A DNA stretch of 64,000 nt, taken from Hymenobacter perfusus. GTDB taxonomy: Bacteria > Bacteroidota > Bacteroidia > Cytophagales > Hymenobacteraceae. The notes below the pieces were generated by a model that saw nothing but the letters and a program-made list of their open reading frames with translations, was not told where the DNA came from and did not search any database. Below are positions 18,070 to 26,294 of the stretch, piece after piece (position 1 is the stretch's first letter; every line of letters starts with the position of its first letter). The translations under genes were made by a program, and so were the position numbers. The DNA lies in NCBI RefSeq assembly GCF_003944765.1, contig NZ_RWIU01000002.1, positions 620,001 to 684,000 of the forward strand, read 5' to 3'.

Positions 18070-20088
18070 ATGGTATTGCGTGCCGAACGGCTGAAGTGGC
18101 TCTGTTTCCTGTGGTTGCTGCTGGCGGGGTGGGGCATGGCCGGCCCGGTCGGGGCGCAGGTGCCAGCCGAAGTGCCTGCCGACTGGCAGCGGTTCACCGA
18201 TGCCGCTACCGGTTACCAGCTGGTCTATCCGCACGGCTGGCTGGTGCATGAGGAGAAGGAAGCCCCTAACGTCAGCTTCTACGTGGGTCCCGATTGGGCC
18301 GCCGCCCCGGCCGTCGTGCAGCTCAGCAGCCAGCCGCTGCCGGCGAGCCGCGTAAACCAGCCCCCGCTCGCCGCCGATCCGCTCGATTCGGTGTGGCAGG
18401 CGTTGCTGGCGCTGCCCCGGGCGCAGGTGCTTCAGCTCAGCCAGCACGACGCCGGGAGCTACCAGGAGCTGCGCTACGAGTACACCTACGCCGATTCGGC
18501 CGCGGCCCGGACCCGCGTGCTGGGCCGGCTGCTGTGGCGGGGCGGCTACGAGTTCCGGCTGGAATACCGGGCCGCAACCGCCCGGGATGCGCAGTATCTG
18601 GCCCCGGGCCGGCAGTTGCTCAACTCCTTCGCCTTTGTGGGGCCGGGCCGCCCCAGCCGCCGCTACGCCGAGCAGCTGTGCGACGATAAGCTCTACGGTA
18701 TTGCCGCGCTGCGTGCACATGACGGCATCTGGGAAGATGATTGCCGGACCATTCACGAGTGGACCGGCAACGCTCTGACGGCCGCGCCCAAAATACACCG
18801 GCGGGTGCTGCCGTTTCAGTCGTACGCGCTGGCCAAGGGCTTTGATAACTGCCTGTATTCCGTCACCAAATCGCCCACCAACCAGCCCGAGCGGGTGTAC
18901 CGCTACAACCCCGCCACGCGCCAGGGCGGCTACACCGGCTGGGAGCTGCCGGCCCAGGGCTCGGGCAACGTCTGGATTTCGGCCGCCACCGACCGGCGCG
19001 GCGACCTTCTTTTCATCACCAACGACGCCAACCTGCTGGTGCGCGTGAGCCCCGTAACCGATTCGGTGACGGTGGTTTGGACTCGCGACCCGCTCCGGGC
19101 TATGCCGTATTACCCGACCGTAGGCTTTGCCGGGGCCGGCACCCACGCCAACTTCTGCCTCGACGAAACCGACACGCTCTACGCGGTGTACAGCACCAAC
19201 GGGACGCTGCTCAAAATTGACGTGCCCACCCGACAGCCGGCCCCGCTGCCGCTACCCCTGACCGGGCTGCCGGCCCAGGGCGGCTACAGCGACCTACTAA
19301 TGCAGCAGGACACCAGCGGCCGGCGGCGGCTGTACGTGGCCGGCCCCAAATCAGTCTACGAAATAGATCTGGCCCGCCAGCAGGCTACCTACGTGCGCCG
19401 GGGCGTGTACACCGATCTGGCCGGCTGCAACCTGTTTCGCCGCAATCAGGCGGCCAGCCTCCCCGCCCCGCCGTCGCCGCCGACAGCCACCTGGCAGGGG
19501 CGGGTGCTGGATGCGGAAAGCCAGGCGCCGCTGCCGCAGGCGCGGCTGTCGGTGGCCGAGCCGGGAACTGCGGCGGCCGGGCGCACGCTCACGGCGGCGG
19601 GGGAGTTTCTGGTAGCCGGCGTGCCCGCCCAGCCCTACCAGGTGCGGGTGCAGCTCTCGGGCTATCTGCCCCTGGATACCGTGTATCAGCTGACGGCCGG
19701 TCCTTCCTTTCAGGATATCGTGCTGCGGCCGCTGCGCCCCGGCACCGTGCTGCGCCTCGATAACGTGGAGTTTGAGCAGGGCAAAGCCGTGCTGCTACCT
19801 TCATCGGCGCCCGACCTCAACCGCCTGCTGGACCTGCTGACCACCAGCCCGGAGCTGACCATCGAGCTGCGCGGCCACACCGATAACCAGGGCGACCCGC
19901 AGCTGAACGTGCAGCTCAGTGAGCAGCGCGTGGCCGTGGTGAAAGCCTACCTGGTCAGCCAGGGCATTGCCGCCGGGCGCATTACCGGCCTCGGCCTCGG
20001 CGGCACCGAGCCCCGGGCCAGTAACGCCCAGGAAGCTACCCGCCGCCTCAACCGCCGCGTGGAGTTTCGCATCACGGGCGGGCGGTAG
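18070..20088 (+). CDS. OmpA-family envelope protein with PsbP-like and carboxypeptidase-regulatory domains
   Basis: This 672-residue exported protein has a signal peptide (to about residue 30) and then a PsbP-like domain (about 36-195, GYQLVYPHGWLVHEE). A propeller-like middle follows (about 225-455), then a carboxypeptidase regulatory-like beta-sandwich (about 475-560) and a C-terminal OmpA domain (about 560-672). The OmpA part has the peptidoglycan-binding pattern IELRGHTDNQGD, LSEQRV and NRRVEF. It probably tethers the outer membrane to peptidoglycan, with unknown outer domains. It sits between Hen1 and Pnkp on the same strand but has no obvious link to RNA repair. Confidence 0.87.
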   Translation: MVLRAERLKWLCFLWLLLAGWGMAGPVGAQVPAEVPADWQRFTDAATGYQLVYPHGWLVHEEKEAPNVSFYVGPDWAAAPAVVQLSSQPLPASRVNQPPLAADPLDSVWQALLALPRAQVLQLSQHDAGSYQELRYEYTYADSAAARTRVLGRLLWRGGYEFRLEYRAATARDAQYLAPGRQLLNSFAFVGPGRPSRRYAEQLCDDKLYGIAALRAHDGIWEDDCRTIHEWTGNALTAAPKIHRRVLPFQSYALAKGFDNCLYSVTKSPTNQPERVYRYNPATRQGGYTGWELPAQGSGNVWISAATDRRGDLLFITNDANLLVRVSPVTDSVTVVWTRDPLRAMPYYPTVGFAGAGTHANFCLDETDTLYAVYSTNGTLLKIDVPTRQPAPLPLPLTGLPAQGGYSDLLMQQDTSGRRRLYVAGPKSVYEIDLARQQATYVRRGVYTDLAGCNLFRRNQAASLPAPPSPPTATWQGRVLDAESQAPLPQARLSVAEPGTAAAGRTLTAAGEFLVAGVPAQPYQVRVQLSGYLPLDTVYQLTAGPSFQDIVLRPLRPGTVLRLDNVEFEQGKAVLLPSSAPDLNRLLDLLTTSPELTIELRGHTDNQGDPQLNVQLSEQRVAVVKAYLVSQGIAAGRITGLGLGGTEPRASNAQEATRRLNRRVEFRITGGR

Positions 20089-20142
20089 GAGGCGGTGGGC
20101 GAGCAAGTGTTATTAGCTTGATGATCAGTCTCTAACCAGGGG

Positions 20143-20583
20143 TCAGTCGGTAAGCTCAGACGCCCAGTCAATCAACCTAAAAACGCCGCCCTGTAAGAAT
20201 CGGTGGATAAATAAGGCCAGGGAATCGGTAAGAAAGACCATTTCTCCATCTGGACCTTGGCTCAGAATCCGGTAGCCACTGCTCTCCGGTAGTATGTCCA
20301 CCATCCAAAAATCAACGCAAGCTCCATACTCGGCAAAGAGGAATTGATGAGGCCGGTAGTCTTTGAAATGGATAATCTCCTCAATTGGAGTAATATGGAA
20401 CAGAAATTCAGCTGATTTGAACCCATTGCAAAAGGCATAAAATCCCCGAAAGTCAGCAGGAAGGGTTACCCCCAACGCTGCCTCTAATTGCTGCATCAGT
20501 TGTGCGCTGGCGGACGGGTACAGCGTTATATCCGTCTGCGACAGGTCTGCTTTGAGGGTTGCTATGAGTTGCTGAATAGTCAT
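20143..20583 (-). CDS. SMI1/KNR4 (SUKH) family protein, immunity-like
   Basis: A 146-residue cytosolic protein with the SUKH fold signature: helix, then LEAALGVTLPADFRGFYAFCNGF (about 32-54) and a mixed beta C-terminal part with SQGPDGEMVFLTDSLALFIHRFL. SUKH proteins often act as immunity factors against polymorphic toxins, and some are stand-alone regulators. No toxin gene is visible nearby. The gene and its neighbour at 20635-21123 are on the opposite strand to Hen1 and Pnkp and are AT-richer than the surroundings, which suggests acquisition. A two-gene minus-strand unit is likely. Confidence 0.75.
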   Translation of the reverse strand: MTIQQLIATLKADLSQTDITLYPSASAQLMQQLEAALGVTLPADFRGFYAFCNGFKSAEFLFHITPIEEIIHFKDYRPHQFLFAEYGACVDFWMVDILPESSGYRILSQGPDGEMVFLTDSLALFIHRFLQGGVFRLIDWASELTD

Positions 20584-20634
20584 GGAGGACTGGAGCTAAC
20601 GGCCTGTTTGAAGGGCTTCAATGACAAATACCAG

Positions 20635-21123
20635 TCAATCCAGGCGTTCTGTGACATTTCGGGCACCCTCTGGGTTGAGAATGACAACTTTGCAAAGCAG
20701 GTGCGTGCCATTCGGCTTCGGTATATCATAGAAGAAAAACAGGGCACGGCCCTCCACCAGCAGCAGGGGTTCCTTCTGCGAGCCGGAATACGCTGTAAAA
20801 TGCCAGCCTACCCTTTCAAGGTTGCGCAACACCTTCTCGTAGGTTAGGTTGCTGTGGAGCCAGGTAACGTCGAAGAAGCGTTTTTTTGCTTTCGGCTTAA
20901 TGCGCCACACCTGGATAATTAGTTGATAAAGCTCCTGATAAAAATCCTCCCTGAAGTGTAACTCAACGCCATTCAGGTCCAGGAAGGGATAATTGCCTTG
21001 GCGATGCTTCCGGATAAGTTGATGGGAATGGGGCAGCTTGTGGGCAATGTCTTCACCACTCATGCCCCATTTCAGCGGGCTGACGTCTCCCTCTTTGATA
21101 ATTCGTTCTATAGAAATCTGCAT
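20635..21123 (-). CDS. Hypothetical protein, possible immunity protein
   Basis: A 162-residue soluble protein with no signal peptide and no recognised domain. It is rich in aromatic residues, with segments such as YPFLDLNGVELHF and a C-terminal beta part (KEPLLLVEGRALFFFYDIP). It lies 51 bases upstream of the SUKH gene on the same strand and shares its AT-richer composition. Pairing with a SUKH gene suggests an orphan immunity cluster, but this is inference only. It is divergent from Pnkp, with about 90 bases between the two starts. Confidence 0.6.
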   Translation of the reverse strand: MQISIERIIKEGDVSPLKWGMSGEDIAHKLPHSHQLIRKHRQGNYPFLDLNGVELHFREDFYQELYQLIIQVWRIKPKAKKRFFDVTWLHSNLTYEKVLRNLERVGWHFTAYSGSQKEPLLLVEGRALFFFYDIPKPNGTHLLCKVVILNPEGARNVTERLD

Positions 21124-21213
21124 CTGAATAAGTCGTCGGTTGAGAGAGTTTACGCATTTTTGCCGGGCGTTATTCCTATCGAAAGCAACTCAATATACGC
21201 TCCCACACCTCAT

Positions 21214-23982
21214 ATGCCCCAACCCACTACCTCCCTCAAACTACCCGAACTTTCCCTCGTCCTGCTCATCGGTACGTCCGGGGCGGGCAAATCCACGTTT
21301 GCGCGGCGGCTGTTTTCGGCCACCGAAATTGTGTCGTCGGACCAGTGCCGGGCGCTGGTGGCGGATGATGAAAACGACCAGTCGGCCACGCCCGAGGCGT
21401 TTGCGCTGCTGCACTATCTGGTGGGGCTGCGCCTCAAGCGCGGTCTGCTGACGGTGGTGGACGCTACCAACGTGCAGCCCGAAGCCCGCAAAACTCTCGT
21501 GCAGCTGGCCCGCGACTACCACGTGCTGCCCACGGCCGTCGTCCTCGACGTGCCCGACCGTCTGGCCGAGGACCGCAACCGCCAGCGCGCCGAGCGGCAG
21601 CACTTGGGCCGCCACGTCATCCCGAACCAGCGCCAGCAGCTGCGCCGCAGCCTCAAGTCGCTCAAGCAGGAGGGGTTTCGCCACGTCTACCATTTGCGCG
21701 GGCCCGAGGAGATTGATGTGGTGCAGGCCGTGCAGCGCGACCCGCTCTACAGCAACCGCAAGCAGGACACCGGCCCCTTCGATATCATCGGCGACGTGCA
21801 CGGCTGCTACCTGGAGCTGGTGCAGCTGCTTGCGCAGCTGGGCTATGACGTGGAGGAAACTCCTGTGCTGGATGCGCGAGATTTGGGCGTGCGGGTGACG
21901 CGCCGTAGAGACGCAATATCTTGCGTCTCATCGTTGAACGATGCGAAAACGGACGGCATTTCAAACAACCTCAGCAACGACGAGACGCAAGATATTGCGC
22001 CTCTACAGCCACCGCGCCGCGTGCTGTTCCTCGGCGACCTGGTGGACCGCGGCCCGGCCTCCCCGCAGGTGCTGCGGCTGGTGATGAGCATGGTGCAAAG
22101 CGGGCTGGCGCTGTGCGTGCCCGGCAACCACGATATCAAGCTGCTGCGCTTCCTCAATGGCAAGCAGGTCAACGAAAAGCATGGTTTTGCCGAAACGGTG
22201 CAGCAGTTGGCCGCGGAATCCGACACGTTCAAGAGCCAGGTGCGACAGTTTCTGGATGGGCTGGTGAGCCACTACGTGCTCGATGGCGGCAAGCTGGTGG
22301 TGGCCCACGCGGGCATGCGCGAGGAAATGCAGGGCCGCGGCTCGGGCGCCGTGCGGGCCTTCGCGCTATTCGGCGAAACCACCGGCGAAATCGACGAGTT
22401 CGGGCTGCCGGTGCGCTATAACTGGGCCTCGGAGTACCGCGGCCGGGCCACGGTGGTGTACGGCCACACCCCCGTGCCCGACCCCGAGTGGCTCAACAAC
22501 ACCATCGATATTGACACCGGCTGCGTGTTCGGCGGCCGCCTCACCGCTTTGCGCTACCCCGAGCGGGAGCTGGTTTCGGTTCCCGCCCAGCAGGTGTATT
22601 GCGAGCCGGTGCGGCCATTGTCAGTTGTCAGAAATCAGTTGTCAGTTGCTGGTTGTCAGTTGTCAGGCAGTGAAAATGAACTAACAATTGACAACCAACA
22701 ACTGACAACTCAACTCTCCGCCCAGCAAGTCCACGACGAGCTACTTGATATCCAGGATGTGCTGGGCAAGCAGATCATCAAGACGCGCCTGCTGCCATCC
22801 GTGACGGTGCGGGAGGAAAACGCGGCGGCGGCGCTGGAGGTGATGAGCCGGTTTGCCCTGAATCCGAAGTGGCTGCTGTACCTGCCGCCCACCATGAGCC
22901 CGTCGGAAACCTCGGCGCTGCCGGATCTGCTGGAGCACCCCGCCGAAGCCTTCGACTACTTCCGCCGGCAGGGGCTGGAGCGGGTGGTGTGCGAGGAAAA
23001 GCACATGGGCAGCCGCGTGGTGGTGGTTTTGGCCAAGGATGAGGACGCCGCGCGCCGCCGTTTCGGGGTGGTGGGCGAGGGGCCGGGCAAGGTGTACACC
23101 CGCACCGGCCGCAACTTCTTCACCGACTCCAATCTGGAAGCCGCTTTCCTGGCCCGCTTGCAGGACGCCCTCACGGCCAGCAGCTTCTGGGAGCGGTTCA
23201 GCACCGATTGGGTGTGCCTGGATGCCGAGCTGCTGCCGTGGTCGGCCAAGGCCCAGGAGCTGATCCGCAACCAGTACGCCGCCGTTGCGGCGGCTGCCAC
23301 TGCGGCCTTACCCGAAGCCGCCGCCATCCTCACCCAGGCCGCCGCCCGGGGCCTCGATGGGGTGGAGGCGCTGCTGGCGCGCACCACCGCCCGCCAGCAA
23401 GCCGCCCGGCACTACGCCGAGGCCTACCGCCGCTACTGCTGGCCCGTGGAAAGCCTCGCCGATTTGCGCCTGGCCCCGTTCCACCTGCTCGCCACCGAGG
23501 GCCGCACCTACTTCGATAAGGACCACGCCTGGCACATGGAAACCCTGCGCGCCCTCTGCCTTGCCGATGAAGGCCTGCTCCGCGCCACGCCCTACCGCGT
23601 GGTGCATCTCCAGGATATTGCCGACGTGGAAGCCGCCACCCAGTGGTGGCTGGACCTCACCGCGGCCGGCGGCGAAGGTATGGTGGTGAAGCCCTACGAC
23701 TTCATCCCCACGGGCCAGAAACAGCTGGTGCAGCCGGCCCTCAAGTGCCGGGGCCGCGAGTACCTGCGCATCATCTACGGCCCCGATTACCTGCTGCCCG
23801 GCAACCTGGAGCGCCTGCGCGAGCGAAACGTGAAGGCCAAGCGCAACCTCGCCCTGCGCGAATTCACCCTCGGCGTGGAAGGCCTGGAACGGTTCGTGGC
23901 CGGTGCCCCGCTGCGCGAGGTCCATCAGTGCGTGTTCGGCGTGCTGGCCCTGGAAAGCGAAGCCGTGGACCCGCGGCTGTAG
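21214..23982 (+). CDS. pnkp: Polynucleotide kinase-phosphatase-ligase Pnkp
   Basis: A 922-residue RNA end-healing and sealing enzyme, partner of Hen1. The N-terminal kinase has P-loop GTSGAGKST (20-28) and SSDQCR. The central metallophosphatase has GDVHGC (about 193-198), FLGDLVDRG (272-280) and GNHD (304-307) and acts on 2',3'-cyclic phosphate ends. The C-terminal ligase-like adenylyltransferase carries the nucleotidyl lysine in EEKHMGSR (Lys596). It exceeds the roughly 850-870 residues I recall for the family by about the size of two repeat-derived insertions, residues about 231-265 and 468-500. ATG at 21214 (MPQPTTSLKL) is the natural start; the frame is open further up, over the divergent gene. 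Confidence 0.95.
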   Translation: MPQPTTSLKLPELSLVLLIGTSGAGKSTFARRLFSATEIVSSDQCRALVADDENDQSATPEAFALLHYLVGLRLKRGLLTVVDATNVQPEARKTLVQLARDYHVLPTAVVLDVPDRLAEDRNRQRAERQHLGRHVIPNQRQQLRRSLKSLKQEGFRHVYHLRGPEEIDVVQAVQRDPLYSNRKQDTGPFDIIGDVHGCYLELVQLLAQLGYDVEETPVLDARDLGVRVTRRRDAISCVSSLNDAKTDGISNNLSNDETQDIAPLQPPRRVLFLGDLVDRGPASPQVLRLVMSMVQSGLALCVPGNHDIKLLRFLNGKQVNEKHGFAETVQQLAAESDTFKSQVRQFLDGLVSHYVLDGGKLVVAHAGMREEMQGRGSGAVRAFALFGETTGEIDEFGLPVRYNWASEYRGRATVVYGHTPVPDPEWLNNTIDIDTGCVFGGRLTALRYPERELVSVPAQQVYCEPVRPLSVVRNQLSVAGCQLSGSENELTIDNQQLTTQLSAQQVHDELLDIQDVLGKQIIKTRLLPSVTVREENAAAALEVMSRFALNPKWLLYLPPTMSPSETSALPDLLEHPAEAFDYFRRQGLERVVCEEKHMGSRVVVVLAKDEDAARRRFGVVGEGPGKVYTRTGRNFFTDSNLEAAFLARLQDALTASSFWERFSTDWVCLDAELLPWSAKAQELIRNQYAAVAAAATAALPEAAAILTQAAARGLDGVEALLARTTARQQAARHYAEAYRRYCWPVESLADLRLAPFHLLATEGRTYFDKDHAWHMETLRALCLADEGLLRATPYRVVHLQDIADVEAATQWWLDLTAAGGEGMVVKPYDFIPTGQKQLVQPALKCRGREYLRIIYGPDYLLPGNLERLRERNVKAKRNLALREFTLGVEGLERFVAGAPLREVHQCVFGVLALESEAVDPRL
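21905..22006. repeat. 102-bp palindromic repeat inserted in frame in pnkp
   Basis: The outer arms are 25 bases each (21905-21929 and 21982-22006) and match in inverted orientation at 24 of 25 positions. Each arm is itself a small palindrome (GAGACGCA, then TGCGTCTC). The element is exactly 34 codons and keeps the reading frame. A relative lies at 32507-32604 and shares the inner CAACNTCAGCAACGNCGAGACGC pattern. Confidence 0.85.
22636..22711. repeat. Second palindromic repeat inserted in frame in pnkp
   Basis: Arms at 22636-22666 and 22681-22711 pair with few mismatches. They are built from repeats of the CAGTTGTCAG type facing CTGACAACT. Further TTGTCAG copies extend left to about 22617. The element encodes Gln/Leu/Ser/Thr-rich sequence in the linker between the phosphatase and ligase domains. 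It is unrelated to the element at 21905. Confidence 0.8.
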
Positions 23983-24016
23983 GCGCGTTTTGGGTTTGGT
24001 AAAACCTTGTTCCCCG

Positions 24017-24132
24017 TCATGCTGAGCGCAGCGGAGCGGAGTCGAAGCATCTCTACCGCAGTACTAATCAATTGGCATTGCAATGAAGCGGTAGAGATGC
24101 TTCGACTCCGCTCCGCTGCGCTCAGCATGACA
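24017..24132. repeat. Perfect 44-bp inverted repeat (MITE- or REP-like)
   Basis: Arms 24017-24060 and 24089-24132 are perfect inverted copies beginning GTCATGCTGAGCGCAGCGGA, separated by 28 bases. It lies between the convergent pnkp and S41 peptidase genes, where the transcript hairpin could also stop transcription from both sides. Similar ends (GTCATNCTGAGCG) occur at 45084-45168. Confidence 0.85.
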
Positions 24133-24182
24133 ATACCTGAATAAGTAAAGCAGGCCTCTGGGCTATCTGCTCTACGGCCAGA

Positions 24183-25223
24183 CTACCGGCTTTTCTGCTT
24201 CTTCAGCCACTTCAGCGCCGCGGCTACTTTGGCGTCTTTGCTCAGGTCCGCGAAGTTGTCGCCGCCGGGGATGAGGACGTCGGGGGTGAGGCTGGTTTTG
24301 TAGACTACTTTATTGCGGTCGGTTTCCTGCATGCCGGCGATGGTGAGGTAGCTGGTGCCGCTGATGCGGTAGCTTTCGTTGGCGGTGGTGGCCCCGTAGG
24401 TGGGCTCCCCGAACGAGCGGGTGGCGGGCCGGCCCCGCAGGCTGATGGCCACGATTTCGCCCGAGCTGGCGGTCAGGCCGCTGAGCAGCACGGCCACGGG
24501 CTTGTCGGTGCGGCGCACGGGACAGCGGTTGGGCAGCGTCGTGACCTGCATGGAATCCATGTAGAAATTGCCCTGGCGGAGGTACCACTGCTGGTCGGGT
24601 TTGCCATCCTTGTCTACGAAGCCGCCCAAGTGGCCGTCGCCGATGATAGGGGCGAGGCCGGCCAGCATGGGGGCCATGGCGCCGCCGTCGTTCAGGCGCA
24701 GGTCAATAATCCAGGCCCGGGCCTGGTCGGGGTGGTGGCGGCAAAGGGAATCCTGCACCACCAGGGCCGCCGCCTGCATGGCTTCGAGGCTGCCCCCGGC
24801 GTTGATGCCCGGCAGCTGCACGTAACCGATGCGGCCGGGCAACATCCGGATAACCAGGCCGGGCTTCTGGGCCAGGGCCTGTTTTACGGCGGCGTTGGCG
24901 TAGGCAGGGCGGGCGGGGTTGCGCCACTTGTAGGTTTTGCCCTTGTAGGTCAGCCAGCCGTGGTCGTCCTTCAGCTGCTCGAATACATAGGGGTACACCG
25001 GCAGCAACTCCCTCACCGACTGCGCGCCTTGGGCTTTCTGCTGCACCGTCTGGCGCAGCTGGGGCCAGTTCACGGCGTTTCGCTCCAAAGAGTGCGTTTC
25101 CAGCAGCGTCAGGCTCTTATCGAGGAAGGCCTGCACGGAATCGGGGAGCGGGGCCGGGGTAGTCTGGGCGCGGGCCCCAGAAGTAGCCGCCGCGCATAAG
25201 GTCACGAGCAATAGGTGTTTCAT
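24183..25223 (-). CDS. S41-family (tail-specific protease-like) peptidase, exported
   Basis: A 346-residue exported peptidase with a signal peptide (to about residue 19). The S41 core is visible: GRIGYVQLPGI (about 130-140), WIIDLRLNDGG (about 171-181) and TASSGEIVA with the likely nucleophile Ser253 (Ser254 also possible). The general-base lysine region is less clear. No PDZ domain is recognised, so this is the short form common in Bacteroidota. It probably degrades or processes periplasmic peptides. It heads no clear operon; the next gene upstream lies 189 bases away, and I see no feature in that gap. Confidence 0.85.
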   Translation of the reverse strand: MKHLLLVTLCAAATSGARAQTTPAPLPDSVQAFLDKSLTLLETHSLERNAVNWPQLRQTVQQKAQGAQSVRELLPVYPYVFEQLKDDHGWLTYKGKTYKWRNPARPAYANAAVKQALAQKPGLVIRMLPGRIGYVQLPGINAGGSLEAMQAAALVVQDSLCRHHPDQARAWIIDLRLNDGGAMAPMLAGLAPIIGDGHLGGFVDKDGKPDQQWYLRQGNFYMDSMQVTTLPNRCPVRRTDKPVAVLLSGLTASSGEIVAISLRGRPATRSFGEPTYGATTANESYRISGTSYLTIAGMQETDRNKVVYKTSLTPDVLIPGGDNFADLSKDAKVAAALKWLKKQKSR

Positions 25224-25412
25224 GCCGGGAAGATGCGGATTCGGCCGGTAGGGTTGGTTGGGAGATTATTGACTAGAGGAGCTTCGCTATGAGAGATGTT
25301 GCAATGCACGGTTGATATACTGACGCAGAAAGCGGTATCGTGGTGCTGCATGAATAGCCAGGTTAAAGGACGTATTTTCATTCGCAAGCTCCATAGCAGC
25401 TAAAAAATGAGT

Positions 25413-26291
25413 TTAATAAGCAGTTGGATTTCTGACGTATTTAGGAAGAGTCACAGGCGGCGACTCGGCAATTTGCTTGTCTAGATCTACATCTATGTAC
25501 TGCCAGCATTTAACTCTATGACTATTCAGTATAGCAGGTTGCCAGCTACCCATGCTGCGTATGATTTTTGTTATTTCTTTTTTGAAGTAGGACAGGTGTT
25601 TCTGATTACTCTTTTTCAGATTAGAAGCTGTATCAAAAGAAACCAATGAAACAGCGCCAGTGCTGTCAATCAGTACGTCCAGCATAATGAACTGACGCCA
25701 GTTTGTCATTGGTTTATTATCCCAATTAGCGGGCAGATTTAGCTTGTTTATGATATATTGCTCAGGCTGCGTCGCGCAATAATCCGGAGCAATATCGACG
25801 TCGAAAGATCTATATGTCTTAGTAGCCCATCTGGAGAGATATAATTGATCGGCTTTTACTCGCATACTATCTATAAAACGACTTCCATGTCGCTGAATAA
25901 TGATGCTATCCATATAATGCCCATAGTATAGGTTATAACCTGTACAATTCATTCCAATGGGCTCGTAGACGATGTTATGCTCGCCAAGAACTTCCTTTAG
26001 TTCATCATCGTAGCGCTTAAACCCTCCATCAAAAGCAGAAACATAGACTAACTTGTTTTTTAGAAAATCTTGCTGCGCCTTTTGCAACTCAGCAAGACAA
26101 GCAGTATCAGTACGGTCAGCCTTGAAGAATTTGTAAGGATTTGGTTTAGGTGGAGGTAAAAAAGCAGAGAGTTCTTCAGGCTCACGTTCTGCGGGACGAG
26201 TAGTGTCTGCTGGAGAGGAACAGGCGTGTACGCAAAACACAAAGAGGATAATTTGTAGATATTTCAAAGCTGGTGTGCTAAAGCAATTCAT
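25413..26291 (-). CDS. Lipoprotein with possible TonB-C-like domain, AT-rich
   Basis: A 292-residue product with a lipoprotein signal (FVFCVHAC, Cys24). The C-terminal third (about 195-280) has the order seen in TonB C-terminal-like domains: VLIDSTGAVSLVSFDTAS, a helix, then SMGSWQPAILNSHRVKC and a last strand. Such domains are widespread in Bacteroidota envelope proteins. Base composition is clearly AT-richer than both neighbours, which suggests recent acquisition or relaxed selection. It lies 3 bases downstream of the M28 peptidase stop-start junction on the same strand, so co-transcription is likely. Function unknown. Confidence 0.7.
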   Translation of the reverse strand: MNCFSTPALKYLQIILFVFCVHACSSPADTTRPAEREPEELSAFLPPPKPNPYKFFKADRTDTACLAELQKAQQDFLKNKLVYVSAFDGGFKRYDDELKEVLGEHNIVYEPIGMNCTGYNLYYGHYMDSIIIQRHGSRFIDSMRVKADQLYLSRWATKTYRSFDVDIAPDYCATQPEQYIINKLNLPANWDNKPMTNWRQFIMLDVLIDSTGAVSLVSFDTASNLKKSNQKHLSYFKKEITKIIRSMGSWQPAILNSHRVKCWQYIDVDLDKQIAESPPVTLPKYVRNPTAY

Positions 26292-26294
26292 GAA

